A stretch of 49,532 nucleotides of DNA from an uncultured Acetatifactor sp. (GTDB lineage: Bacteria > Bacillota > Clostridia > Lachnospirales > Lachnospiraceae), in the NCBI GenBank assembly GCA_947588705.1, contig CANPYT010000012.1, positions 1 to 49,532 on the forward strand, given 5' to 3'. Position 1 is the first letter of the stretch; each line of letters starts with the position of its first letter. The translations under genes and the position numbers were made by a program. The notes under the pieces were generated by a model. It was not told the DNA's origin, ran no database searches, and was given only the letters and a program-made list of their open reading frames with translations. Positions 26,943-36,948 of this stretch are shown here, in pieces.

Positions 26943-27707
26943 CTATTGGAGTCCCACAATGAACAGGACCAACGATATAATTGCAACAACAGTCCATGCG
27001 ATATATCTTCCTGCAATTTCCCAATCAGATGGCTCAGCATAGTCTGCATCGCGGATTTGGAATTTCAGCTGCAAATGGAACAGCTCGTCTGCAAATAAAA
27101 TCAAAAGCGCATTGAGGACGCAGATCAATACAGCGCCAAACCATGCAAACCATTTGCCTTTATGCGTTAATTTTGGATGATTCATCAAATTAAGTATAGC
27201 AGAGGCGGATGGCATCTCAGAATCAATTACATTACCATTTACATCTCTCTCAACTCCATCGCCGCCCACTAAGAGAACTCCAAAATCATATGGGGTTCCG
27301 TCCTCATTATACAGAAGGTATCTATCAGCAACATCCAAAACTCCGCCGCGAAACAAAATGGAGTTTCCCTGAAGAAGCTCAACGCCAATCATACCTTCTG
27401 CAATATCTATGTCTTTTGGGATAGCCGTGGGATCTTCTTTTGCTGTATAAGGGCCAAAGGTTTTATCTCCATACTGGAATACGACCGTTTTATCCTCTGA
27501 CACCGTAAAATGCGCTTGTTGGCCGTTAATCTTACCAGTATAGACAGTATTTCCATTTTCCTCAGCTGGTACAAGGATTGTATTTTTATATTGAAACCCA
27601 ACTCGTGAGGTTGTCGCGGAATAAACCACTGCAAATGCTATTGTCATAACGATCATAAAGATTAAGATCCCTTTTTGATAGGAGCTCAGATTTTTTATCT
27701 TTTTCAT
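26943..27707 (-). CDS. Membrane protein of unknown function with central beta domain
   Basis: A 254-residue protein that starts at 27707 behind GAGGGGA. It has one N-terminal membrane helix (about 12-32) and an outside domain of about 140 residues, mostly strands (NTVYTGKINGQQAHFTVSED, then VVFQYGDKTFGPYTAKEDPT). Two C-terminal helices follow (about 185-205 and 230-252). The order looks like an anchored sensor or immunity-type protein, but I recognise no family. Codon use is AT-richer than the operons on either side. It forms a single gene and is not obviously linked to its neighbours. Confidence 0.7.
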   Translation of the reverse strand: MKKIKNLSSYQKGILIFMIVMTIAFAVVYSATTSRVGFQYKNTILVPAEENGNTVYTGKINGQQAHFTVSEDKTVVFQYGDKTFGPYTAKEDPTAIPKDIDIAEGMIGVELLQGNSILFRGGVLDVADRYLLYNEDGTPYDFGVLLVGGDGVERDVNGNVIDSEMPSASAILNLMNHPKLTHKGKWFAWFGAVLICVLNALLILFADELFHLQLKFQIRDADYAEPSDWEIAGRYIAWTVVAIISLVLFIVGLQ

Positions 27708-27903
27708 AGTTTCCCCTCTCTTCCAAAATTCGGCTTGCCGCTCTGTTGGGTTATACCGAAATTGTAGTACGCAAAGAAAACGGAATCAAGCGGCAGGTCT
27801 TTTTCTACTAGGAGTATAGCATAGATGCGGTAGTTTGAAAAGGCTAAGAGCTGTGCCAAAACAAATGGAAAAAGAAATACAGATAAAAGAACAGATAAAA
27901 GAA

Positions 27904-27943
27904 GGGCTGCCGCATACGGTATTTCACCGTAATGCGGCAGCCC
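27904..27943 (-). terminator. Terminator of the heterodimeric ABC exporter operon
   Basis: Arms at 27904-27920 and 27926-27943 pair over 17 bases with one bulge and a 5-base loop. On the minus strand the stem is followed by TTCTTTTATCTG, so it ends the operon whose last stop is at 28005. Confidence 0.85.
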
Positions 27944-28004
27944 TTGCGTATTGTCTCCGCTAGATCAGGCGGAAGCGGCGTTGTTCCCCAAACGGCGGGG
28001 AAGG

Positions 28005-29798
28005 TTATTTGGCTTCCGCCAGGAAATCAAACTGCGAGATATACAGGTCATAATAGGCTCCCCGCTGCGCAAGCAGCTCATCGTGTGTCCCGCGCTCCAA
28101 TATACCGCCCTTGTCGATATACATGATGCAGTCGGCGTTCTTTATGGTGGAGAGCCGGTGGGCGATGATGAAGGAAGTGCGGCCTTTCAGCAGCTCGTTT
28201 AATCCCTTTTGCAGCAGGATCTCGGTCTCCGTGTCAATGCTGGAAGTGGCCTCGTCCAGGATCAGGATCCTGGGGTCCGCCAACAGGGCCCGGGCGAAGG
28301 AGATGAGCTGGCGCTGCCCTGCGGACAGCCGGCTCCCGCGCTCGTTTACTTCGGTGTAATAGCCGTTTTCCATCTGGGAGATAAATTCATGGGCGCAGAC
28401 CGTCTTGGCAGCCCGTACCACGTCCTCGTCGGAGGCGTCCCTGTTTCCGTAACGTATGTTATCCATTATGGTGCCCGAGAAGATAAAGCTGTCCTGCATC
28501 ATGACTCCCATCTGTGTCCGCAGGGAATGGATGGTCACGGTGGAAATGTCGGTGCCGTCGATGAGGATCTGTCCGGAATCCACATTGTAGAACCGGCTGA
28601 TCAGGTTGACGATGGTGGATTTCCCGGCTCCGGTGGGGCCTACAAAGGCGTAAGTCGCGCCCTGCTTCGCGGTAAAGTTGATGTGGTCCAGGATCCGGTG
28701 GCCCTCCTCGTAGCTGAAGCATACGTCCTTAAATTCCACCTCGCCTTTGATGGGAGGCATGATCCCGGCGTCCTCTTTGTCTTTTACCAGCACGGGCTCG
28801 TCTATGGTCTCGAAAATACGCTCCAGGTAAGAAATGGCGGTCAGCAGGGAGTTGTAAAAGCTGGCCAGGGTGTTGATGGGCGCCCAGAACCGCCCGATGT
28901 AGGAGGTAAAGGCGATCAGCACGCCGACGGTAAGGGTAGCGTCCGGGGCCAGGATCCAGCGGATCCCCAGCACATAGATAAAGGAAGTGGTGATGGCGGA
29001 AATGATATCCACGCTGGGCCCCATGGTGAAATTAAACTTTACCGCCCGCATCCAGGCTTTTCGATAGCTGCCGCTCAGGTTGTTGAATATGTTGTTGTTT
29101 TCCTTTTCCCGGACGAAGGACTGGGTCACCCGGATGCCGTTGATGCTCTCAGCGATATAGGCGTTTAAGTTGCTCTGCTTGTTGGACTGGATCTGCCATG
29201 CCCGGCGCTGCCTGCGCTTGATAAAGACCACAACCCCCGCCAGCAGGGGCAGGCCGCAGAGACATACCACGGTCAGCCTGGCGTCGCAGATCAGCATGAA
29301 TATGATAATGAAGATCAGGTTGCAGAGGTCGGTGATGGTGTTGACGATACCGTTGCTCAAAAGGTCGCTCAGGCTGTTGACATAGTTCACCACCCGGACC
29401 TGGATCTTGCCGTGGGGCCTGTCGTCATAGTAGGAGAACGGCAGCTCCTGCAGATGGTAAAAAATGTCCGTGCGGATGGAATGGATGATGTTTTGGCCGA
29501 TAACGCTCATGGTCTTGATCTTAAAGCGCATGGCCACGGCGGAGTACACGGCTACGGCCAGGGTCAGCAGCGCGACCAGGGCGATCTTGCGCATATCCTT
29601 TTCCGGAATGTAATAGTCCATGATCCGCTGAAAGAAGATAGGAACCATCATAGTCAGGGCGGAAGAGGATAGCATCAGTATAATAACGCCCACCATTTTA
29701 TTTTTGTAGGGGGAGATATAGCCGCCCAGCCGCTTCAGCTGGTTGATGTCAAAACTGTCCTCCAGGACTTCGTCCATGTCATACCGGTTTCTGGCCAT
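28005..29798 (-). CDS. Multidrug-type ABC exporter, subunit B
   Basis: A 597-residue half-transporter with a membrane domain (about 35-320) and a nucleotide-binding domain. Walker A is GPTGAGKST, the signature is LSAGQRQL, Walker B is ILILDEATSSID and the H-loop is AHRLS, all intact. The start is 29798, with AGGAGGTGA inside the upstream gene's end; a GTG nine bases earlier is too close to the site. It lies one base after its partner's stop. The pair belongs to the heterodimeric drug/lipid exporter group common in Firmicutes (LmrCD/BmrCD type). The catalytic glutamate is present here (DEA), so this is probably the active-site-complete subunit. Confidence 0.9.
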   Translation of the reverse strand: MARNRYDMDEVLEDSFDINQLKRLGGYISPYKNKMVGVIILMLSSSALTMMVPIFFQRIMDYYIPEKDMRKIALVALLTLAVAVYSAVAMRFKIKTMSVIGQNIIHSIRTDIFYHLQELPFSYYDDRPHGKIQVRVVNYVNSLSDLLSNGIVNTITDLCNLIFIIIFMLICDARLTVVCLCGLPLLAGVVVFIKRRQRRAWQIQSNKQSNLNAYIAESINGIRVTQSFVREKENNNIFNNLSGSYRKAWMRAVKFNFTMGPSVDIISAITTSFIYVLGIRWILAPDATLTVGVLIAFTSYIGRFWAPINTLASFYNSLLTAISYLERIFETIDEPVLVKDKEDAGIMPPIKGEVEFKDVCFSYEEGHRILDHINFTAKQGATYAFVGPTGAGKSTIVNLISRFYNVDSGQILIDGTDISTVTIHSLRTQMGVMMQDSFIFSGTIMDNIRYGNRDASDEDVVRAAKTVCAHEFISQMENGYYTEVNERGSRLSAGQRQLISFARALLADPRILILDEATSSIDTETEILLQKGLNELLKGRTSFIIAHRLSTIKNADCIMYIDKGGILERGTHDELLAQRGAYYDLYISQFDFLAEAK

Positions 29799-29799
29799 A

Positions 29800-31575
29800 T
29801 CACTCACCTCCTCTCATGTTTTTCTGTTTTGTTTCCTGAGACAGCAGGTCATAAGGGATCTCGCCGTACTGGTTTCGGAAAGCCTTGGCGTAGTAGCCTC
29901 CCTGGGCCACCAGGGAATCGTGGGTCCCCTGCTCAATGATACGCCCGTTATCCATTACCAGGATCAGATCCGCATCCTTGATGGAGGAGATGCGGTAGGC
30001 GATGATAAAAACAGTACAGCTGTTTTGTATGGATTTCAGCTGGGTCTGGATATAGCTTTCCGTCTCCATGTCCACGGCGGAGGTGGTGTCATCCAGGATC
30101 AGGATGGAAGGGTCTTTCAGCAGGGCCCTTGCCAGGGAGATCCTCTGTTTCTGCCCGCCCGAGAGACCAACGCCCCGTTCGCCCACAATGGTGTCATAGC
30201 CGTCGGGCAGGGCGCTGATAAAGTGGTTGGCGTCCGCCATGATGGCGGCGTGTTTCACCTGCTCAAAGCTGCAGTCCGGCCTGCCGTAGGCAATATTTCC
30301 CTCGATGGTGTCGGAGAACAGGAAGACGTCCTGCATGGCCATGCCGATATTGTCGCGCAGATTGTACAGATCCATGGTCCGCACGTCTTTTCCGTCCACC
30401 AGGACCTGGCCGGAGGTGGTGTCATAAAAGCGGCACAGAAGGTTCATCAGAGTGGATTTTCCGGCGCCGGTGGAGCCGATGATGCCCACGGTCTGGCCCG
30501 CTTTTACATGGAAATTGATGTTCATCACGATGTCTTCGTCGTCAGCCCGGTAAGAGACGTCCCGAAATTCCACATCCCCGCGGATCTTCTCGTGGATGCC
30601 GCCGGTGCGGGGGCTATGTACCTTGGGCTCCTCGCTGTAGGTGGCGTAGATCTTCTCCACGGAGGTGACAAAGTTCTGGATGTCATTGACCCACCATCCC
30701 GCCATGCGCAGCGGTGTGTTCAGCATCCACAGATAGCCGTTCACCTTTACCAGGTCGCCCAGGGTGATCTCTTCCTGGATCACCATGTAGCCGCCGTAGA
30801 GCATGAGCACGATGGTCAGGGCGTAGGAGAGGATCTCGAAGATGGGCACGTATTTCATCCACACCCGGGAGGCGTTGATCTGGGCATCCCGGAACTTGTC
30901 ATTTTCCACCTGGAATTTTTCCTTCTCGAAATCTTCCTTGGCGAAAGCCTTTACCACCCGGTTCCCGCTGACGTTCTCCTGGACGAAGGCGTTTAGGGAG
31001 GAGAAGCAGTTCCGGTTCCTCTGGAAAGCTGGCTTTACCTCTTTTGACTGCCGGAAAGTGGACAGGGCGGTGAAGGGAAGCACCACCAGCATACACAGGG
31101 CAAGCTTTACATTTACGGTAAAGACCATCAACAGCGCAAAGAGGAACAGCAGCACATTTTGGTACACAACATAAATAACATATGCTACGAAATGGCGGAT
31201 GGCATCCATATCTCCGGTCTGGCGGCTCATCAGGTCGCCGGTGCGCTTTTTATTATAAAAGGCGAAATCCTCTTCCAGGAGTTTCCGGTAGACTTTGGAA
31301 CGCATGTCGTACAGGGTTCCCTGGGAAGCCGTTTCAAAGACCAGCTGGTACAGAAAGCGCAGTACGCCGGTGAGAAGGGTCACAGACAGCAGGCAGACGA
31401 TCAGCCTGGGAAGCAGGCTATAGTTGCCGGCCGTGATCACGTCGTCCACGATGATACCGGATATGTAAGGGTTCACGATGGACAGCACCGCCAGAAGTGT
31501 GGTCAGCAGTATGCCCAGCACCATAAGCTTCCGGTACTTTTTCAGAAAAGATAAAAACCACTTGATCGGTGTCAT
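29800..31575 (-). CDS. Multidrug-type ABC exporter, subunit A
   Basis: A 591-residue half-transporter. ATG 31575 follows AAGGAGG. Six helices lie in residues about 15-320. The nucleotide domain has Walker A GSTGAGKST, signature LSGGQKQRI and Walker B ILILDDTTSAVD. In this subunit the catalytic Glu after Walker B is replaced by Asp (LDDTTS), and the H-loop histidine is replaced by Tyr (AYRIS). That is the normal degenerate-site subunit of a heterodimeric exporter. It is first in the operon, divergent from the AraC regulator, which may control it. Confidence 0.9.
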   Translation of the reverse strand: MTPIKWFLSFLKKYRKLMVLGILLTTLLAVLSIVNPYISGIIVDDVITAGNYSLLPRLIVCLLSVTLLTGVLRFLYQLVFETASQGTLYDMRSKVYRKLLEEDFAFYNKKRTGDLMSRQTGDMDAIRHFVAYVIYVVYQNVLLFLFALLMVFTVNVKLALCMLVVLPFTALSTFRQSKEVKPAFQRNRNCFSSLNAFVQENVSGNRVVKAFAKEDFEKEKFQVENDKFRDAQINASRVWMKYVPIFEILSYALTIVLMLYGGYMVIQEEITLGDLVKVNGYLWMLNTPLRMAGWWVNDIQNFVTSVEKIYATYSEEPKVHSPRTGGIHEKIRGDVEFRDVSYRADDEDIVMNINFHVKAGQTVGIIGSTGAGKSTLMNLLCRFYDTTSGQVLVDGKDVRTMDLYNLRDNIGMAMQDVFLFSDTIEGNIAYGRPDCSFEQVKHAAIMADANHFISALPDGYDTIVGERGVGLSGGQKQRISLARALLKDPSILILDDTTSAVDMETESYIQTQLKSIQNSCTVFIIAYRISSIKDADLILVMDNGRIIEQGTHDSLVAQGGYYAKAFRNQYGEIPYDLLSQETKQKNMRGGE

Positions 31576-31593
31576 AAGATAACCTCCTTGCTT

Positions 31594-31655
31594 TCTTACA
31601 TTTTACTGCCCGGATGAAAAAAGGAAATGGAGTATCTTGCCAGCTGAATGTAAGA
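31594..31655. promoter_or_regulatory. Inverted repeat between divergent ABC operon and AraC gene
   Basis: TCTTACATT (31594-31602) and AATGTAAGA (31647-31655) are perfect 9-base inverted copies 44 bases apart. Their place between the divergent genes makes them good candidates for the two half-sites of the AraC regulator, with looping or co-binding. Confidence 0.4.
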
Positions 31656-31754
31656 TTTTGCTGAAAACCTGATGACTTTTTCAAAAAAAAGGATTAAAAT
31701 GAGACCAGGGGAAGGGGAATCGATAAAGATCGATAAAGATGGAGGGCATCAGTG

Positions 31755-32615
31755 ATGGAAAGCTGCGGAAATACCGGGGAGATAAGGGTGGAAGATCTGA
31801 ATCCGACGTTTCTGTTTACCTGGACAGGGACGAGAAAGAGCGGAAAGGATGAGGATTACCACAGCCATGATATCGTGGAAATGGCCTTTGTCCTGTCGGG
31901 TGTGGGACGGTACCGCGTGGACGGGGAGGTGTTTTCCATCCAGGAAGGGGATTTCCTGATCTTTAATCCCGGCGTAAAGCATCAGGCCCTGTTCTGTCCG
32001 GATGCGGAGGTACCGGCCACAGAATTTTTCGTGGGGTTTTCCGATGTGCAGTTTGGGGATCTCCCCCTGAACTATATGCCGCTGCCGGGCGGAGGAGTGC
32101 TTTACCACACCGCGGGGGAACTGCGCAGGCGGCTGGCGAGGATCTGCGCTTCCATGCAGGAGGAAAACGCCGTTTGCAGGCAGGGGCGCTATTTCATGCT
32201 GAAATCGTATCTGGTCCAGATGATCCTGCTGGTGGTCCGGGAACAGTGCCGTCCGATGGAGAAGTCCAGGGGCTGTTCCTTTGAGTCGGTGAACCGGAAA
32301 TATCTGGTGGAACAGATCTTAAGTTACTTTGAGGAACATTACAGCGAGAAGATCTCCCTGGACCAGATCGCGGAAAATATGTACCTGAGCCCTTTCTATA
32401 TCTCCAAGATCTTTAAGAGCGAGACCGGCGATACGCCCATCCGTCATCTGATCGATATCCGGCTGGAAAAGGCCATGGAGCTTCTGGAAAGCGGATGGCA
32501 GGGCAGCATCCAGGAGGTGGCGGCCAGGGTGGGATATGATGACGCCTACCATTTCAGCAAGCTGTTTAAAAAGCGGTACGGCCTGTCGCCCTCCCAGGCA
32601 AGACGGCAGGCTTAA
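31755..32615 (+). CDS. AraC family transcription regulator with cupin sensor
   Basis: A 286-residue soluble regulator. ATG 31755 has GGAGGG at 31741-31746; an adjoining GTG at 31752 is less likely. The N-terminal cupin-like ligand domain contains YHSHDIVEMAFVLSGVGRY and EGDFLIFNPGVKHQ. The C-terminal double helix-turn-helix contains ISLDQIAENMYLSPFYISKI and VAARVGYDDAYHFSKLFKKR with a Gly-Leu-Ser-Pro-Ser ending. Sugar or glycan metabolites are frequent ligands for this layout, so it may sense one. It is divergent from the exporter operon and could regulate it. Confidence 0.9.
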   Translation: MESCGNTGEIRVEDLNPTFLFTWTGTRKSGKDEDYHSHDIVEMAFVLSGVGRYRVDGEVFSIQEGDFLIFNPGVKHQALFCPDAEVPATEFFVGFSDVQFGDLPLNYMPLPGGGVLYHTAGELRRRLARICASMQEENAVCRQGRYFMLKSYLVQMILLVVREQCRPMEKSRGCSFESVNRKYLVEQILSYFEEHYSEKISLDQIAENMYLSPFYISKIFKSETGDTPIRHLIDIRLEKAMELLESGWQGSIQEVAARVGYDDAYHFSKLFKKRYGLSPSQARRQA

Positions 32616-32784
32616 GGAAATATGGCCGCGCAGGCTCGTTACTTTTTTAACTTGTTCCGGAACGGTTTTCAAATAGGAAGAATTCTGTTACAATAAGGCA
32701 GGGCATCCGGCGGGCCGCCTGTTTTGCCAGCGGACGCCCTCAGGGAAAAAGAACGGCTGTCAGCCGGGATGGAGGAAGCGTGTC

Positions 32785-33453
32785 ATGAGATATTTTTTTG
32801 AATCGAAAGTGGAAAAGAAAGAGAAGGGATATGCCATTCAGATCCCCTTTAACATCTGGGAGGTCTGCAAGCAGAGAGATGTGATCCAGGCGGATGTGGT
32901 GCTGGACAACAAGATCATCGAGTGCGAACTGCTCCCCAGGGAGAAGGGAAACTATGAGATCCACATCGAGGATGAGGATGCGGTCAATGTGGAGCTGGGA
33001 GTGGCCCACAAGATCCTGCTCCATGTAAACGGCTCCCTGATCCGTATGGACCAGAACAGCCCGTACAGCTTTGACAAGCCTATCCGTAAGATCGACAGCA
33101 TGAACGTGATCATTCAGCCGGAGGACGGGCTCTGCGGGCAGGCATGTGTGGCCATGCTGGCCGGCGTCACCATCGCCGAGGTGATCAGCGTCATGGACTG
33201 CAGGGAGTGGCAGGCAACCATGGGCCGGGTGATCTCCGCATTGAATTATTACGGTCTGGACCACACCGACATCATCGTCTATACCGAGGGCAGGGACGCG
33301 GTGCTGCCTAAATGCTGCATTATGATGGAAAAGATGGGGCGCTACTGCCATTACCTGATACATTATGACGGCAAGTATTATGACTCGAACCTGGGCGTCC
33401 TGGAGGAATACGATATGAGTAAGCTTTTGGGATACCTGGAGATCAAGTGTTAG
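32785..33453 (+). CDS. DUF1905-like domain fused to C39-like cysteine peptidase domain
   Basis: A 222-residue soluble protein. ATG 32785 follows GGAGGAAG. Residues about 1-90 look like a DUF1905-type beta barrel (GYAIQIPFNIWEVCKQRDVI, then ELLPREKGNYEIHIEDED). Residues 105-222 have the pattern of C39 peptidases: Q111, then LCGQACVAMLAG with Cys117, and YCHYLIHYDGKYYDSNLG with His189 and a following Asp. In C39 bacteriocin maturation enzymes this domain cuts after double-glycine leaders, usually fused to an ABC exporter. Here no transporter is fused, no signal peptide is seen and no precursor is next door. The peptidase call rests on motif spacing. The DUF1905 call is less certain. Confidence 0.6.
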   Translation: MRYFFESKVEKKEKGYAIQIPFNIWEVCKQRDVIQADVVLDNKIIECELLPREKGNYEIHIEDEDAVNVELGVAHKILLHVNGSLIRMDQNSPYSFDKPIRKIDSMNVIIQPEDGLCGQACVAMLAGVTIAEVISVMDCREWQATMGRVISALNYYGLDHTDIIVYTEGRDAVLPKCCIMMEKMGRYCHYLIHYDGKYYDSNLGVLEEYDMSKLLGYLEIKC

Positions 33454-33492
33454 CACATCGGATCGCCTATACTGGACGGAAGCGCTTTTGAG

Positions 33493-33534
33493 AGCCTGCC
33501 GCGAGCCGTAATGACCGGCTGCGGCAGGCTTTTT
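33493..33534 (+). terminator. Strong terminator after the peptidase-like gene
   Basis: The outer stem is AGCCTGCCGC (33493-33502) with GCGGCAGGCT (33521-33530). The inner stem is AGCCG (33504-33508) with CGGCT (33516-33520), and a T-run follows. Confidence 0.9.
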
Positions 33535-33665
33535 GGCGAAATCCGGGATCAATTATAAAGGAATTATAAAATCTGCTTTTTGTGGTTTTGCTGAGAAAAA
33601 ACAAGAAAACGAGAGATAATAAAAGAGAAAATGAGATAGGAAGATTTATCCATTTGCGAATGTGT

Positions 33666-33694
33666 TTGAAAAAACCTGTGCATATTACTAATAT
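33666..33694 (+). promoter_or_regulatory. groESL promoter
   Basis: TTGAAA (33666-33671) and TAATAT (33689-33694) are 17 bases apart, giving a vegetative-type promoter. Transcription would start about 33701, just before the CIRCE operator, which is the normal HrcA-controlled layout. Confidence 0.85.
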
Positions 33695-33706
33695 ATGTTT
33701 TAATGA

Positions 33707-33733
33707 TTAGCACTCAAATCAAAAGAGTGCTAA
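33707..33733 (+). promoter_or_regulatory. CIRCE operator for the HrcA repressor
   Basis: TTAGCACTC (33707-33715), nine spacer bases, then GAGTGCTAA (33725-33733): an exact CIRCE inverted repeat. It lies between promoter and groES and implies heat-shock control by HrcA. Confidence 0.98.
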
Positions 33734-33759
33734 CAAATGAGATACAGGAGGCAAGAATC

Positions 33760-34044
33760 ATGAAGTTAGTACCTTTAGGCGACAGAGTTGTTTTAAAGCA
33801 GTTAGCGGCGGAAGAGACCACGAAATCCGGTATCGTGCTTCCCGGCCAGAACAAGGAGAAGCCTCAGCAGGCGGAGGTAGTGGCAGTTGGCCCCGGCGCT
33901 GTTGTGGACGGCAAGGAGATCAAGATGGAAGTAAAGGTCGGCGACCAGGTGGTATATTCCAAGTACGCCGGAAGCGAAGTAAAGCTTGAGGATGAGGAGT
34001 ACATCATCGTAAAGCAGAGCGATATCCTGGCAGTGCTTCAGTAG
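33760..34044 (+). CDS. groES: Co-chaperonin GroES
   Basis: A 94-residue protein. ATG 33760 follows CAGGAGG; an ATG at 33703 lies before the CIRCE operator and is not the start. It forms the seven-subunit lid of the chaperonin. Family marks include LVPLGDRVVLKQ at the start, the mobile loop with TKSGIVLPG, and VGDQVVYSKYAGSEVK and EYIIVKQSDILAVL at the end. The length is standard. It is first in the operon under the CIRCE-controlled promoter, followed 50 bases later by groEL. Confidence 0.98.
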   Translation: MKLVPLGDRVVLKQLAAEETTKSGIVLPGQNKEKPQQAEVVAVGPGAVVDGKEIKMEVKVGDQVVYSKYAGSEVKLEDEEYIIVKQSDILAVLQ

Positions 34045-34070
34045 CAGGGCAGGAGCAAACGAAACTATAA

Positions 34071-35714
<1,644 letters not shown>

Positions 35715-35754
35715 GCCGTCCTTTGCAGGAAAGCAAAAAACGTAAAACGGAAGT

Positions 35755-35790
35755 GCCGCGGCTTGAGAAATCAAAGCCGCGGCTTTTTTT
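35755..35790 (+). terminator. Terminator of groESL
   Basis: GCCGCGGCTT (35755-35764) pairs with AAGCCGCGGC (35774-35783) over ten bases with a 9-base loop, followed by seven T's. Confidence 0.9.
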
Positions 35791-35791
35791 C

Positions 35792-35820
35792 TTGACATGG
35801 TATTAAAAACCATGTATTGT
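35792..35820 (+). promoter_or_regulatory. Promoter with palindrome in the spacer, for the GT8/acyltransferase cluster
   Basis: TTGACA (35792-35797) and TATTGT (35815-35820) are 17 bases apart. The spacer and its edges hold ACATGGT (35795-35801) and ACCATGT (35809-35815), a perfect 7-base inverted repeat with a 7-base centre. A protein bound there would block RNA polymerase, so this is a likely operator. The regulator is not in the immediate neighbourhood. Confidence 0.6.
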
Positions 35821-35884
35821 AGGTACAGGGTAAGGACGGATATGAAACGATGCCCGGCGGCGGAGTGGCCGGGGAGGAGGGGAA

Positions 35885-36739
35885 ATGATCGATCTGCTTT
35901 TATGCGGGAATGGGAAAGTCTTTGACGGGGCCCTGACCCAGCTGATCTCCATGACCAACCGCACTGAAGAGGCGGTCCATGTATACTTGATGACCATGGA
36001 GCTCATAAGGCTCCGGGAGGACTTTACCGCTATTACAGAGGCACAGGCGTCCTTTTTGGACAGGGTGCTGCGGGAGCGCAATCCGGAAAACCGGGTAGAG
36101 CGGCTGGATGTGACGGAGCTGTATGAGAGAGAGTTTGGCGGCTGTGTCAATGAGGGAGCTTACTGCACTCCCTATACCCTCCTCCGCCTGTTGGCGGACC
36201 TGGTGCCGGGAATACCGGATAAGCTGCTTTATCTCGATATCGACGTTATGATAGCAGATGATATTAAAAAGCTTTACGACATCGATGTGACCGGGTATGA
36301 GTTCGCCGCCGTGAAGGAAAAATACGGCTGCTGGCTGATCCGGCCGGATTATTTCAACGCGGGAATGCTTCTTCTCAACATGGAAGAGATCAGGAAGACT
36401 GGGCTCCTGAAAAAAGCCCGGGAACTGATCCGCAGGAAAAAGATGCTCTTTGTGGATCAGTCCGCTATTTTCCGTTCCGCAGTCAGGAAAAAGCTCATCG
36501 GCAGGATCTACAATGAGCAATCCCGGTTTGACCGGAAGGGCACGGTGGTGTGCCATTTCTGCAAGCGGCTGATGTTTTTGCCTTATCCGCACACGGAAAA
36601 TTACAAACAATGGCAGATAGAGGAGATCCATAAATATCTTCACTGCTACACGTTTGACCGGGACCTGGAGGAATACCTGGAACTGAAACGGAGATTCGAG
36701 GCGGAAACGAAGGGAAAAGCGCTGGAAGCGAAGGAATAA
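35885..36739 (+). CDS. Glycosyltransferase family 8 protein 1
   Basis: A 284-residue cytosolic or membrane-associated glycosyltransferase. ATG 35885 follows GGGGAGGAGGGG. GT8 marks are the metal-binding LYLDIDVMIADD, the acceptor-side FNAGMLLLNMEEIRKT, and DQSAIF later. The N-terminal part is shorter and starts directly with IDLLLCGNGKVFDGALTQLI. Galactose and glucose transfer onto lipopolysaccharide- or lipid-type acceptors is usual in the family, but the donor cannot be read here. It begins a cluster with a second GT8 and two acyltransferases. All are on the plus strand under the promoter at 35792. Confidence 0.88.
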   Translation: MIDLLLCGNGKVFDGALTQLISMTNRTEEAVHVYLMTMELIRLREDFTAITEAQASFLDRVLRERNPENRVERLDVTELYEREFGGCVNEGAYCTPYTLLRLLADLVPGIPDKLLYLDIDVMIADDIKKLYDIDVTGYEFAAVKEKYGCWLIRPDYFNAGMLLLNMEEIRKTGLLKKARELIRRKKMLFVDQSAIFRSAVRKKLIGRIYNEQSRFDRKGTVVCHFCKRLMFLPYPHTENYKQWQIEEIHKYLHCYTFDRDLEEYLELKRRFEAETKGKALEAKE

Positions 36740-36742
36740 GCG

Positions 36743-36825
36743 GGGAAAGGCCCGAGGGGAGAGGGAAAGGCCCGAGGGGAGAAGGAAAAGGACAGGGGAG
36801 AGGGAAAAGTTCCAAGGGGAAAAGA
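36743..36825 (+). repeat. Polypurine tandem repeat, 20-base unit
   Basis: Two near-identical units GGGAAAGGCCCGAGGGGAGA are followed by two decayed ones, directly after the first GT8 stop. An AT-rich run of short AGATATAAG-type repeats continues to about 36930. Confidence 0.8.
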
Positions 36826-36948
36826 AACAAGGGTAGTGAAAAGTGAAGTTAAGATATAAGATATAAGATAAAAGAGTATAGCCAAGATAAAAAAGTGATA
36901 AAAAATTAAAGAAAAGATATGAGTTTAAGATAAAAGGAGAGAATGAGA

